Positions 1-8,726 are shown, counted from the first letter of the stretch. The stretch: 38,428 nucleotides of DNA from UBA10677 sp045532295 (GCA_045532295.1 JAZSFP010000010.1:1-38428), one strand, 5' to 3'. Notes: generated from the sequence alone by a model not told the origin. Made by a program: numbers and translations.

Positions 1-477
1 GAAAAGCGTTATTTTTCTGAAAATAGCGAATACGGTTACACCGATTACGAAGTTTTCCCCGTGTATAACGAAAACGACGAGTTTAAGTATGCGTTAGTTG
101 AGTTTAAGCCTCAAGGGTTCGTTTATATTCAAATTAACGAATATTCATTTCCACTTTTGCCTGGGAGCAAATCAATGTATGTTCTTGAAGCGAACGCAAA
201 TAGTTCGTGGAAAAGATTTGTTTCAATTAAGATAGGCGAAAATGGTTGGGATAAAGAATATGTAAAAGACGAAAACGGGGAAGAAATAGAATATCACGAA
301 AGCCACTTTAAAGTAGCAGGTATAACTAATGAAAAAATATATTTGATATATGGAACACCTGCCGTAAAAAGAGGCGATAAATTCTTAAATCTAATATCAA
401 ACGAGACGGGAGAGAAAGAAACGATGATAGGCTATCCAGCCGTTTATTTTGAATTTGCGGTAATGTATAATTTATAA
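1..477 (+). CDS. Hypothetical protein, 5' end outside window
   Basis: The frame is open from base 1 with no stop, so the gene begins upstream of the window; a GTG at 61 is in frame but has no convincing ribosome binding site. The visible part is about 158 residues, soluble and rich in charged and aromatic residues, with no signal peptide or membrane segment in the visible part. I do not recognise a family. The stop at 477 is followed closely by a purine-rich stretch and a short ORF (489). Base composition is AT-richer than the metabolic operons further on, as in the next two small genes, so it may be accessory DNA. Confidence 0.6.
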   Translation, partial: EKRYFSENSEYGYTDYEVFPVYNENDEFKYALVEFKPQGFVYIQINEYSFPLLPGSKSMYVLEANANSSWKRFVSIKIGENGWDKEYVKDENGEEIEYHESHFKVAGITNEKIYLIYGTPAVKRGDKFLNLISNETGEKETMIGYPAVYFEFAVMYNL

Positions 478-488
478 GGGGAATTATT

Positions 489-524
489 ATGAAAAAGATT
501 AAAGCGTTTTTATTAAATATATAA
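489..524 (+). other. 11-codon ORF, possible gene remnant
   Basis: A GGGGA-type ribosome binding site precedes ATG 489, which opens an 11-codon Lys-rich start ending at TAA 522. In another frame the next bases (521-565) read as a hydrophobic stretch, ITIALTLAISHCII, followed by a stop, resembling a lipoprotein signal peptide broken by a frameshift. The same bases also hold a consensus promoter, so the hydrophobic reading may be coincidence. Confidence 0.25.
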
Positions 525-532
525 CTATCGCA

Positions 533-561
533 TTGACATTAGCAATTTCCCACTGTATAAT
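533..561 (+). promoter_or_regulatory. Consensus sigma-A-type promoter for the 582 lipoprotein
   Basis: TTGACA at 533-538 and TATAAT at 556-561 are separated by exactly 17 bases. The predicted transcription start near 568 gives a leader of about 14 bases that still carries the AAAGGAGG site before ATG 582. Confidence 0.8.
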
Positions 562-581
562 ATAAGTAGAAAGGAGGCTCT

Positions 582-1043
582 ATGAAAAAAGCATTAGCGA
601 TAATATTGACTGTTATAATGAGCGTGTTCGCGCTTGGTGGGTGTCAGATGTACTGGGAAAGGAAGGCGATATTTGAAATTACAGGAATTTCTTTACCTGA
701 TAGAGTAGATGAAAAATATAAAGAAGGAACGGGATTTAAAGACAGATTTGATTATTATGTTTTTTATTCTGAGGACTTTTCTGAGGATTGGTTAAGTGAA
801 AACTCTTTCATTAATGGACCGAACGGGGAGTTCGAAGAAAGATTTAATAAGTATTGCATTGAAAATTGGAGCGACAAAGATATGGGTTTACTTTCTAAAG
901 AATATACGGTTAAATTTGATGAGGCTTATTATTATTCAGAGCCAGAAATGTATGGGGAAAGAAGTGATACGTATTCGGCAGCAGTAGTGTTTCCGCACAA
1001 ATCAATTCTTGTTATTATTTATACAACTTTTCGTTTAACTTAA
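582..1043 (+). CDS. Small putative lipoprotein, function unknown
   Basis: This is a 153-residue protein with a clear lipoprotein signal: positive MKK start, hydrophobic core and lipobox LGGC with Cys at residue 21. Signal peptidase II processing and anchoring on the outer face of the membrane are expected. The mature part is acidic and aromatic (many Tyr, Asp, Glu) and has no domain I recognise. A strong AAAGGAGG site sits just upstream of the ATG, and a perfect promoter lies at 533-561. The protein is short and ends in a hydrophobic segment (residues 139-150), so it could be a truncated or divergent member of a larger lipoprotein family. Confidence 0.7.
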   Translation: MKKALAIILTVIMSVFALGGCQMYWERKAIFEITGISLPDRVDEKYKEGTGFKDRFDYYVFYSEDFSEDWLSENSFINGPNGEFEERFNKYCIENWSDKDMGLLSKEYTVKFDEAYYYSEPEMYGERSDTYSAAVVFPHKSILVIIYTTFRLT

Positions 1044-1055
1044 AGGAGGCTTATT

Positions 1056-1145
1056 ATGAAAAGGATTATAGGAAGGTTTATAGTATTGCAAGGCTTATAC
1101 GGACCTATTCGGAGTTTTTGGGATAAAAGGAATAAAGTTTGCTAA
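1056..1145 (+). CDS. Putative 29-residue basic peptide
   Basis: ATG 1056 follows a good AAAGGAGG site with about 8 bases spacing, 12 bases after the preceding lipoprotein stop, and opens a 29-codon frame of basic and aromatic residues (MKRIIGRFIVLQGLYG...). It begins like a signal peptide or the remnant of a longer gene. The quality of the ribosome binding site is the only evidence for translation; no family is recognised. Confidence 0.35.
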   Translation: MKRIIGRFIVLQGLYGPIRSFWDKRNKVC

Positions 1146-1150
1146 AAAAC

Positions 1151-1180
1151 TTGACGGAAGTGGGTTTCGTGTGATAAAAT
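1151..1180 (+). promoter_or_regulatory. Probable promoter of the rubrerythrin gene
   Basis: TTGACG at 1151-1156 and TAAAAT at 1175-1180 are 18 bases apart. A second TATAAT at 1186-1191 lacks a good -35 at normal spacing. Confidence 0.5.
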
Positions 1181-1214
1181 CATAGTATAATCAATTATGG
1201 AGGAACAAAAAATT

Positions 1215-1754
1215 ATGGCAAACAAATACGCAGGCACGCAGACCGAGAAGAACTTAGAGGCGGCTTTTGCGGGCGAATCCCAAGCAAGAAACAAGTACAC
1301 TTACTTTGCGTCTAAGGCAAAGAAAGAGGGCTTTGAACAGATATCTGCGCTCTTCCTCAAGACCGCAGACAACGAGAAAGAACACGCTAAATTGTGGTTT
1401 AAGGAACTCGAGGGCATAGGCGACACGAAGGCTAACCTTCTCGCTGCAGCCGAGGGTGAGAACTACGAGTGGACGGATATGTACGCAGGCTTTGCCGAGA
1501 CCGCGCAAAAGGAGGGTTTCCCCGAACTTGCCGCTAAATTCCGTCTCGTAGCCGCTATCGAAAAGCACCACGAAGAGCGTTATAGAGCGCTCCTTGCAAA
1601 CGTGGAGAAGGAAGAAGTATTCAAGAAAGGCGAAGTTAAGGTTTGGGAGTGCCGTAACTGTGGACACCTTCACGTAGGCACTAACGCGCCCGACCTCTGC
1701 CCCACTTGCGCTCATCCTCAAAGTTATTTCGAAATCCACAACGAAAATTATTAA
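1215..1754 (+). CDS. Rubrerythrin
   Basis: Rubrerythrin is a cytoplasmic non-haem di-iron peroxidase that reduces hydrogen peroxide in anaerobes. The 179-residue protein has the N-terminal ferritin-like four-helix domain with diiron ligand motifs (E in AGESQAR, NEKEHAK, EKHHEERY), then a C-terminal rubredoxin-like zinc-ribbon/FeS4 domain (CRNCGH...CPTC). Length and domain order match the classical family. I chose ATG 1215 because GGAGG lies at 1199-1203; the in-frame ATG at 1197 would place that site inside the gene. It stands alone between its own promoter and a strong terminator, fitting a monocistronic oxidative-stress gene. Confidence 0.95.
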   Translation: MANKYAGTQTEKNLEAAFAGESQARNKYTYFASKAKKEGFEQISALFLKTADNEKEHAKLWFKELEGIGDTKANLLAAAEGENYEWTDMYAGFAETAQKEGFPELAAKFRLVAAIEKHHEERYRALLANVEKEEVFKKGEVKVWECRNCGHLHVGTNAPDLCPTCAHPQSYFEIHNENY

Positions 1755-1781
1755 TAAACGAATTAATAATCCTAACGAGTG

Positions 1782-1817
1782 AAAAAGGATAACGGATAAA
1801 ACCGCTATCCTTTTTTT
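1782..1817 (+). terminator. Rho-independent terminator after rubrerythrin
   Basis: An AAAAAGGATA / TATCCTTTTT stem, with an inner CGG/CCG pairing separated by an A-C mismatch, is followed by a run of seven T. The A-run at the 5' side may also let it act on the opposite strand. Confidence 0.85.
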
Positions 1818-1882
1818 GAGCAAAAAATACAATATTTTATGATAAAATGGACAAAAGAACGGTAAAATCGTACAAAAAATCT

Positions 1883-1912
1883 TTGACAAAGGTTTTTAAG
1901 GTATGGTATGAT
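1883..1912 (+). promoter_or_regulatory. Promoter of the AraC-family regulator
   Basis: TTGACA at 1883-1888 and TATGAT at 1907-1912 are 18 bases apart, with an extended TGG immediately before the -10. The predicted start near 1919 gives a leader of about 29 bases. Confidence 0.75.
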
Positions 1913-1947
1913 AATTGCACGAAGACTTTCGTTCGAGGAATAAGAAA

Positions 1948-2745
1948 ATGACGGAGCAGATAGCAAAAGCGTGTAATCTTTATTTTGGCGAAATTTTGAT
2001 TATCGTTAGAAAAATCGAGAAAAAGACTTTTAAGTACGTCTCTAACAAGCGTGTGGGAGCGGGCTACATTATGATACTTAACGGCAAGGGCAAGTTCAAG
2101 TGTCAAGACTACACCAAAACGCTGTTCCCTGGGGACTTACTGTCGGTAGACCAGCACGACCAGTACGAGATTTCCGCGCTTGAGGACGGGTTTGACTATA
2201 TAACCACGGCGTTTAGCCTTGGAAAAAACCAAGAGTTTAGAAAGAGCGGAATACCTTACTGCGTATCTTTTGGCGAGCAGTCGGATATTCGCGAAAAGTT
2301 CTTGCTTTTAGAGAAGACTTTTAAAAACTATTCGGACAGTCATATAGTAGAGACGCGCATACTTTTAGGGGATATACTGCTTAACGTTATTCGTAGAGCC
2401 TCTCAGCAAAATAGTGAAGGCGTGCATCGAATTTTCCCTGCGCTCCGCTACATTAACGAGCATTACCAAGACGAATATTCGGTGAGCGACTTAGCGGATA
2501 TGTGCGCTTTGTCGCAGTCGTACTTTAGAAAAGTCTTTATTCAGTATACGGGTATGACGCCGTCAAAGTATAGAGCGGATATTCGTTGCTCCATTGCTAA
2601 AAATATGCTCAAAAGCGACGTGCTTAACGTGAGCGAGATTGCCGACAAATTAGGCTACTGCGACGTGTACCACTTTTCCAAAGAGTTCAAGAAAAGCACG
2701 GGATTAAGTCCGCGCGCGTACAAGAATAAAATCCTACAAAAATAA
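1948..2745 (+). CDS. AraC-family transcriptional regulator
   Basis: A 265-residue regulator with an N-terminal cupin-like ligand-binding half (GAGYIMILNGKGKFK..., LFPGDLLSVD) and a C-terminal double helix-turn-helix (about residues 165-265). The HTH part contains the family signatures YSVSDLADMCALSQSYFRKVF and IADKLGYCDVYHFSKEFKK. I chose ATG 1948 because GAGG lies at 1935-1938 and the upstream TTG frame runs into the promoter -10. It is the first gene before the glycan locus on the same strand, so it probably senses the locus substrate and activates the promoter near 2850. Such regulators of this architecture generally respond to sugars, but the ligand cannot be read from sequence. Confidence 0.9.
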   Translation: MTEQIAKACNLYFGEILIIVRKIEKKTFKYVSNKRVGAGYIMILNGKGKFKCQDYTKTLFPGDLLSVDQHDQYEISALEDGFDYITTAFSLGKNQEFRKSGIPYCVSFGEQSDIREKFLLLEKTFKNYSDSHIVETRILLGDILLNVIRRASQQNSEGVHRIFPALRYINEHYQDEYSVSDLADMCALSQSYFRKVFIQYTGMTPSKYRADIRCSIAKNMLKSDVLNVSEIADKLGYCDVYHFSKEFKKSTGLSPRAYKNKILQK

Positions 2746-2838
2746 AGTCAAAAAGTAAATCAAATCACAACAATAAGCGCTGTTTAATGAGCGTTTTATA
2801 CAAATATTAAGGTATTTAAGCCATTTACTTTCTTGCCG

Positions 2839-2881
2839 TTTTGCGTTATTATTATAATAGTAGTTCGACTATAACGCAAAA
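2839..2881 (+). promoter_or_regulatory. Dyad operator candidate with -10 box before the glycan locus
   Basis: A perfect 11-base inverted repeat, TTTTGCGTTAT at 2839-2849 and ATAACGCAAAA at 2871-2881, encloses a TATAAT at 2853-2858. No good -35 lies at normal spacing (TTGCCG at 2833 is only 14 bases away), which fits an activator-dependent promoter. The dyad flanks the -10 and predicted start, so a bound protein or an RNA hairpin could control the downstream operon. Confidence 0.55.
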
Positions 2882-2936
2882 TTGAGGCGTGTTTGTTACA
2901 AAATCAAGGGCAAATTACGCTTTGGGAGAAAGGGAA

Positions 2937-4937
2937 ATGGCTTTATCTTTTACTGAAATTTTAATACCTGCGGCGAATCTTGGCGAGTGTAATCCTACCG
3001 TGGATATACACAACGTTTCCTATATTCACGCGTCCTTCGCTTTGTCGAGTGAGGCGCAAAAGAACAAGCCCGAATATTTTGGGGAGGGTATGGTTAGCAC
3101 TATGCTCCCCTATCTTCAGCAGGATAATTACGACCGTGACCGTCGTCTTAGAGCGTTCAAGGTAGCGGTTTTGGAAAACGAGAATCTTAAGGCTACCGTG
3201 CTTACTGAACTTGGCGGTAGACTTTATTCTTTATACGATAAAAAAGCAGGCAAGGAAATTTTATACACTAACCCCGTCTTTCAGCCTGCTAACCTCTCGC
3301 TCCGTAACGCTTGGTTTTCGGGCGGAGTAGAGTGGAACGTGTCGATTAAGGGACATAACCCTCTTACCTGTTCGCCTCTGTTCGTTGCAAAGGTTAAAGC
3401 GAACGGCGAGGAAGGACTGCGCGTTTACGAGTACGAGAGAAAGCGCAAAATCGTTTATTCGATTGACTTTTTCTTGCCCAAAAACTCCGAAACGCTGTTG
3501 GTTATTCCGAAAATTGAGAACACCGAGGACGAGCAAAAGTTCTGCTACTGGTGGAGCAATATCGCCGTTCCCGAGGAAGAGAAAACGAGAGTTATAGTAC
3601 CGGCAAGTAAGGCTTTCGTGAGCAGTTACGATAAAAATAGATATTTCGTGGATTATCTTTCAGTCCCCACTATCGACGGGCGCGACACCTCGTATCCGTC
3701 GAACGCGCGTTGTTCAAACGACTTTTTCTACGATATTCCTAAGGACGAGGAGAAGTGGATAGCGTCGGTAGACGGCAACGGCGAAGGGCTTATTCAGGTT
3801 TCTACCTCCTTCCTGAAAGGCAGAAAGATGTTCATTTGGGGAAGAGGCGAAGGCGGTAAGAACTGGCAACGCTTTTTAACGGATGAAAAAACGGGCGGAT
3901 ACGTGGAAATACAAGCAGGTCTAACGCATACGCAAATGCAACATCTTCCCCTTTTGCCACGAACGACTTGGTCGTGGATTGAGGCTTACGGAAAAGTCAG
4001 CGTAGGCTCGTCCGCTCACGGCGAGTACGACGAGGCGGTAAGAAAAACGAAGAGCGAACTTCAAAAGATGTTCCCAGGCGGAATAGAAAAGACGCTCGAA
4101 ACGCTAAAAGACGCGTACGGCAATGCGAAAATCGTACAAATTATGCAGTACGGCTCGGGTTGGGGCGCGCTTGAGAACGAACTTAACGCGCTTTGCGGAA
4201 AGGACAAAATAAGTAGCGACTGTCCCTTTGACGAGGGTTCGCTTGGCGAAGAGCAAGCGCCTTTCTACGCGCTCATAAAGAACGGCTTTATGCAAGAGCG
4301 CGACGAGAAAAAGGCAATCAAAGGCTACGGTTCGGGCGAAACGCTTAAAAAGTTGCTGGAAAAATCCTTACAAAGAGAGGAGGGCGACAACTGGTTTTCG
4401 CGCTATCATCTTGGCGTAGTGTGTTTTGGGCTTGAGCAAGAGGACGAGGCGAGAGAGCACTGGGAAAAGTCGCTTGAGAGAAAACCAAACGGCTGGGCGA
4501 TGCGCAACCTTGCTATGCTCGACAAAAAGGACGGCAAGCGCGAGCGCGCGGTTGAGCAAATGTTAAAAGCAGTGGAACTTATGCCACACTTTAGTCTTTA
4601 TAAGGACTGCGCGATGATGCTTATTTGGGCGGAAGAGTACGAGCGTTGCATCAACTTGGTTGATAGCGCGCCCGTGGAAATGCTCGCGAACGGCAGGCTT
4701 TTGTATTACAAAGCGTATTGCTTACATAAAGTTGGAAAGAACGCCGAGGCAAGCGAGATTATAAACCAAGACTTTATTATGAGCGATATTAAAGAGGGCG
4801 AACTTTCAATTTCTGAACTGTGGTATAGGGTTTACGGTGAACTGCTGTTTGGCAACGAGAATATAACGGAGGAGGAGAAAATCAAGGGCGTAGACGAGAA
4901 AATGCCCCTCGGTAAACTTGATTTTCGTATGCATTAA
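2937..4937 (+). CDS. DUF5107 domain protein with TPR repeats
   Basis: The 666-residue protein has an N-terminal DUF5107 region (about residues 15-370) recognisable by LTELGGRLYSLYDK, NPVFQPANLSLRNAWFSGG and EWNVSIKGHN, a galactose-mutarotase-like beta-sandwich associated with bacterial carbohydrate loci. The C-terminal part (about 470-645) is helical with tetratricopeptide-like units (WFSRYHLGVVCFGLEQEDEA, RAVEQMLKAVELMP). There is no signal peptide, so it is probably cytoplasmic. I chose ATG 2937 with GGGAG at 2924-2928; the upstream GTG 2889 has its only GAGG one base away. It is the first gene of the locus and its stop is one base before the next start, so the two are likely coupled. The reaction is unknown; a role in recognising or processing imported sugars is inference. 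Confidence 0.8.
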   Translation: MALSFTEILIPAANLGECNPTVDIHNVSYIHASFALSSEAQKNKPEYFGEGMVSTMLPYLQQDNYDRDRRLRAFKVAVLENENLKATVLTELGGRLYSLYDKKAGKEILYTNPVFQPANLSLRNAWFSGGVEWNVSIKGHNPLTCSPLFVAKVKANGEEGLRVYEYERKRKIVYSIDFFLPKNSETLLVIPKIENTEDEQKFCYWWSNIAVPEEEKTRVIVPASKAFVSSYDKNRYFVDYLSVPTIDGRDTSYPSNARCSNDFFYDIPKDEEKWIASVDGNGEGLIQVSTSFLKGRKMFIWGRGEGGKNWQRFLTDEKTGGYVEIQAGLTHTQMQHLPLLPRTTWSWIEAYGKVSVGSSAHGEYDEAVRKTKSELQKMFPGGIEKTLETLKDAYGNAKIVQIMQYGSGWGALENELNALCGKDKISSDCPFDEGSLGEEQAPFYALIKNGFMQERDEKKAIKGYGSGETLKKLLEKSLQREEGDNWFSRYHLGVVCFGLEQEDEAREHWEKSLERKPNGWAMRNLAMLDKKDGKRERAVEQMLKAVELMPHFSLYKDCAMMLIWAEEYERCINLVDSAPVEMLANGRLLYYKAYCLHKVGKNAEASEIINQDFIMSDIKEGELSISELWYRVYGELLFGNENITEEEKIKGVDEKMPLGKLDFRMH

Positions 4938-4938
4938 G

Positions 4939-6978
4939 ATGACTAACTTTGTACCTAAACCTTGGACGGCAATAGAAAAAACGGAGAGAGAGGGCAAGAT
5001 TTCGCTAAAAGTGTGGGGAAGAGAATACGCGCTCGATAAGTCGCTACTCTTCACTTCCATAACTTCGCAAGGAGAAGACCTTCTTCGCGCTCCCATTAAA
5101 ATTTTTGGAATAGAGAACGGCGAAGAGTTTTGCGCCGGTGAGGCGGTAACGTATATTTTGAACGCAAAAAGCGATACCGTTAGCGTAATTTCGACGACGA
5201 GGAGCAAAAGTTTTGTTTTTAATACCGCGCTCGAGTTCGAGTACGACGGATTTTGTAAAATAGACTTAAAGGTTATGCCCGTAGGTTATACCGTAAACGA
5301 AGTGTTCGGCGTTGAGAAAAACAAGCAAAAAGATTTTAAGTTGGAAAGACTGTGGATTGATATTCCTCTTAAGCGTGGCGTAGCGGAAAACTTCCATTAC
5401 TGGCCTACCTACTGGAAAACGCAGTCGCCTATTTTTGAGAAAGATCCCATTGAGTTTTCCTCGGTTAGTATGAGCAGGGCAATCCCCTCGAGTATGAGTA
5501 TGGGCTTTAAGTCGCTCGTGTACCTTGGTAACGGCGAAGTGGGATTAGGCTTTTCCGCAGAGAGCGACGAACAGTGGAACTACGAAAAGGACAAGGCTAT
5601 TGAAATCTTGTGCGAGGAAGAGGGCGTAACGCTGAGAATTCATCTTCTCGACGCACAGCCGAAAAAGTGGAAGGAATATCCTGAAAACCCCAACTTCCTA
5701 AAGCAGTACGGTTTCTTGCCCGTAACTTTCACTTTTGCTCTCCACGCAACGCCCATAAAACCGCTTGATTGCTGTATTTATCCCGAAAAAACGCTACATA
5801 TCGACTGTTTTAAGAAAATTCAAGGCGATTATTACGAATACTTATTAAAAGAGGAGTGCGGAGAGTACGCTTGCGTTCTCGACAAAATCGCCTCGTCGGG
5901 AGTGAAAATCCTGTATCTTCACGAAAAGTGGAATAAGATACAGAACTACTGGGAAATCGTGGACAGCGATAAGCCAAAAATTAAAACGATAATTGAACAG
6001 TGCCATAAGCGAGGAATTAAAGTAATACCCTACTTTGGCTACGAAATATCGTCGCTCAACCCCTTGTGGAGCGAAATATCCGATAAGGTTTTGCAAAGCG
6101 TGGGCGGTCAGTACCCCAACAACGGCGGTTGGTATAGAGTGCCTCAGCAACGCGCTTACGTTGTTTGTTACGGCAGTGAGTGGAAAAACCTTATGCTTGA
6201 GGGCGTTAAGAAGATGATGGCGGAGTACGACTTCGACGGAATTTATCTTGACAGTATGCTCTACCCGACGCACTGCGCTAACGAAAGTCACGGTTGTGGA
6301 TACCGAGACGAGAGCGGAAATTTGCACGTAACCTACCCGGTTTTTGCTATAAGAGAGTTTATGAAAAACTTAAGAGAGGTTATGGGCGACAAGATTATAA
6401 GCGCGCACGCGAGCAACTGTCTAAATATTTCGTCAATGGGACTTTGCGACGTAATTTGGGACGGCGAGCAGATACAGACTTACCTTCATCAAAAGGGCGT
6501 GGACGCGTTGCCCCTCGACTATATGCGCGCTGAGTACGACTTTAAGGGAATAGGCGTTTTCTACGAATTCTTAATCTACACTTTCGACAACTGGAGTTTT
6601 AGAGACGGATTATCGCTTGCGCTTATTCACGGTATGCTACCCAAGCCAAACTCAATCGACGAACCGCTTGAGATTATGGAAAAGATTTGGAAGGTGTACG
6701 ACGCTTTCCCCTTTAACGAGGCAGAGTTTTATCCCTACCATAAAAATTCGCTCGTATCTTCTTCAAACGATAATGTTAAAGCAAGCACCTATCTTTCTAA
6801 AGACGGAAAGATGCTAACGGTGGTGGCAAACCCGACGGGAAATGAAGAGCGAACTACGATTGACTTTGGGAGCGGAGCGAGCGTAATAGACGCTATAAGT
6901 GGCGAAGAGTGTCACGAAAAAATTGATACGGTATTTAAAAAATGCGAAACGAGGATATTCGTTTCAAAGATAAAATAA
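4939..6978 (+). CDS. TIM-barrel glycoside hydrolase-like protein (DUF6067/GH123-like)
   Basis: A 679-residue protein without signal peptide, so probably cytoplasmic. The N-terminal half looks like a beta-sandwich (about 1-280). The second half reads as a (beta/alpha)8 glycosidase barrel: YLHEKWNKIQNYWE, RGIKVIPYFGYEISS, FDGIYLDSMLYP (D433, D438) and VIWDGEQIQ (D508, E510), with these acidic residues at strand ends where glycosidase catalytic residues usually lie. A short beta-rich tail (about 595-679) follows. The pattern resembles DUF6067/GH123-like proteins, but I assign the family only tentatively. ATG 4939 is one base after the previous stop with no strong ribosome binding site, suggesting translational coupling. 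The substrate is unknown; the locus suggests an imported oligosaccharide. Confidence 0.65.
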   Translation: MTNFVPKPWTAIEKTEREGKISLKVWGREYALDKSLLFTSITSQGEDLLRAPIKIFGIENGEEFCAGEAVTYILNAKSDTVSVISTTRSKSFVFNTALEFEYDGFCKIDLKVMPVGYTVNEVFGVEKNKQKDFKLERLWIDIPLKRGVAENFHYWPTYWKTQSPIFEKDPIEFSSVSMSRAIPSSMSMGFKSLVYLGNGEVGLGFSAESDEQWNYEKDKAIEILCEEEGVTLRIHLLDAQPKKWKEYPENPNFLKQYGFLPVTFTFALHATPIKPLDCCIYPEKTLHIDCFKKIQGDYYEYLLKEECGEYACVLDKIASSGVKILYLHEKWNKIQNYWEIVDSDKPKIKTIIEQCHKRGIKVIPYFGYEISSLNPLWSEISDKVLQSVGGQYPNNGGWYRVPQQRAYVVCYGSEWKNLMLEGVKKMMAEYDFDGIYLDSMLYPTHCANESHGCGYRDESGNLHVTYPVFAIREFMKNLREVMGDKIISAHASNCLNISSMGLCDVIWDGEQIQTYLHQKGVDALPLDYMRAEYDFKGIGVFYEFLIYTFDNWSFRDGLSLALIHGMLPKPNSIDEPLEIMEKIWKVYDAFPFNEAEFYPYHKNSLVSSSNDNVKASTYLSKDGKMLTVVANPTGNEERTTIDFGSGASVIDAISGEECHEKIDTVFKKCETRIFVSKIK

Positions 6979-6992
6979 TGGAGGACAAGACA

Positions 6993-8726
6993 ATGAAAAA
7001 ATTTTTGACTGTACTACTGAGCGTATGTATGTGCTTTAGCGCGTTCGCGTTTACGGGATGCCAAAGAGAGTACGAGATTGAAATCGACAAAACTAAGACG
7101 CAACTTTACATCGGAACTTACGATGGCGCGTACGGAGAGGCTTGGCTTTACGCCGTTAAGCCACGCTTTGAAGAAAAGTACAAAAACTATTCCTTTGAAG
7201 AGGGTAAAACGGGCGTAGAAATTATCATCAACAAGGATAAAAACTACAAGGGCGGAACGCTAATTAACAACATAACCTCGTCAATTCTTCAGTACGAAGT
7301 ATTCTTTACCGAGTCGATTGACTACACCGAGTGGGTAAACAGAGGCTATATGCTCGACATAAGCGACGTGGTAAATTCTTCGCTCCAGTACGACTTCGTA
7401 ACGGGCAAAACGGATACGAGCGTTGAGGACGAAATCCTTATCGACAAGTTCCTCCACGACGACTATACCGAGTTTTTGACTACGAACGACGATAAGATTT
7501 ACGCAGTACCCTTCTACGACGCGTTCTTTGGAATTTCCTACGATGTAGACCTTTTCGAAGAGGAAAATTTCTACTTCGCAGCGGAGGGCAAGGGCGACAA
7601 GGACGGGTTCGTTAAGGATTTATCTACCCCCAGAAGTTTAGGTCCTAATAATAAGACGGGCGTAATCGACGGCGTTGATTATTCTTACGACGACGGACTT
7701 CCTGCTACCTACGACGAGTTCTATAAACTCTGCGACCGTATCGAACTTCAAAGTTGCGTTCCTATCACTTGGGGCGGTGGCGTTCAAGAGTACATATCCT
7801 ACTTCCTCCAAGCAATGACTAACGACTACGAGGGCGTAGACAATATGAGAACGGACTACTTCTTCGAGGGCGAGCAAGTTCCTCTCGTATCGGGATTTGA
7901 CGGCAACACGCCTATCGTTACCCCGATGGACGTACCCAAGACGGAAAGTTACAAACTCAACAACCTCCGCGCAGGAAAGTATTACGCGCTCTCGTTTATG
8001 GATAAAATCATCGACAACCGCGACTGGTATAACGAGATTAACTGTTTCGGTACTGACGTTACCCACCTTGACGCGCAAAGAAACTTCCTTAACGGCAGAT
8101 ACATTATCAACCGCGACAGAGTAGCAATGCTTATCGACGGTACTTGGTGGTACGGCGAGGCAGGCGGACACTTCGACACGATGGTTAAAACCTACGGCCA
8201 AGAGGCAAGCGCAAAGAACAGAAGATTTGCTATTATGCCCCTTCCCAAAGCAACCCCCGATAAAGTAGGCGAGGACTACACCGTATCCATTACCGGTAGT
8301 TCCTACGGCTTTGTCAAGAGCAATATTGCTCCTTATAAGATTAACCTTGCAAAAGCGTTTATGCAGTTCGTTCACACTAATAAATCGCTTTGCGAATTTA
8401 CTAAAGTAACCAGCGCAACTCGTCCTTACACCTATACTTACACGGACGAAGAGTTTGCTGAACTTACTCACTACGGACAGAACGTATACGCGCTTAAGAA
8501 CAACGTTAAGACGCTTATTACCTATTCAAAGGACGAAGATTACCTCCGCAACAGCGCAAAAGTAGGTTATATGTGGACGCACAGAGTAAGTAGCGCAGAC
8601 TATCACAGCCCCTCGCGTTGTTTATACGACCACCCGAACTTTACCGCAAAACAAATGTTCGAAGGTCTTTCCGATTATTACACGCCGTCGAAGTGGGACA
8701 CTCTTTACGGACCGTTCGTTGACTAA
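6993..8726 (+). CDS. ABC transporter sugar-binding lipoprotein
   Basis: The 577-residue protein has a lipoprotein signal (MKKFLTVLLSVCMCFSAFAFTGC, presented as lipobox FTGC with Cys at residue 23) and a family 1 extracellular solute-binding fold, with periplasmic-binding-type segments such as IYAVPFYDAFFGISYD and VAMLIDGTWWYGEAGG. It is large for the family, which is common for oligosaccharide binders. ATG 6993 is preceded by GGAGG at 6980-6984; an in-frame ATG at 6942 would overlap the previous gene and put the signal peptide internally. It is followed by its two permeases and should deliver the glycan fragment to them. Confidence 0.92.
   Translation: MKKFLTVLLSVCMCFSAFAFTGCQREYEIEIDKTKTQLYIGTYDGAYGEAWLYAVKPRFEEKYKNYSFEEGKTGVEIIINKDKNYKGGTLINNITSSILQYEVFFTESIDYTEWVNRGYMLDISDVVNSSLQYDFVTGKTDTSVEDEILIDKFLHDDYTEFLTTNDDKIYAVPFYDAFFGISYDVDLFEEENFYFAAEGKGDKDGFVKDLSTPRSLGPNNKTGVIDGVDYSYDDGLPATYDEFYKLCDRIELQSCVPITWGGGVQEYISYFLQAMTNDYEGVDNMRTDYFFEGEQVPLVSGFDGNTPIVTPMDVPKTESYKLNNLRAGKYYALSFMDKIIDNRDWYNEINCFGTDVTHLDAQRNFLNGRYIINRDRVAMLIDGTWWYGEAGGHFDTMVKTYGQEASAKNRRFAIMPLPKATPDKVGEDYTVSITGSSYGFVKSNIAPYKINLAKAFMQFVHTNKSLCEFTKVTSATRPYTYTYTDEEFAELTHYGQNVYALKNNVKTLITYSKDEDYLRNSAKVGYMWTHRVSSADYHSPSRCLYDHPNFTAKQMFEGLSDYYTPSKWDTLYGPFVD

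Noticed and set aside
1186..1197. TATAAT followed by ATG 1197, a possible third leaderless start (rubrerythrin)
   Set aside because: There is no -35 at normal spacing, and the GGAGG at 1199-1203 supports ATG 1215 with a normal leader.
1254..1889. Long ORF antisense to rubrerythrin
   Set aside because: It is a shadow of the rubrerythrin gene with no start context and crosses the terminator.
7638..8471. 277-codon antisense ORF over the solute-binding protein gene
   Set aside because: The sense gene is clearly a solute-binding lipoprotein; the antisense frame shows no domain or start signal.
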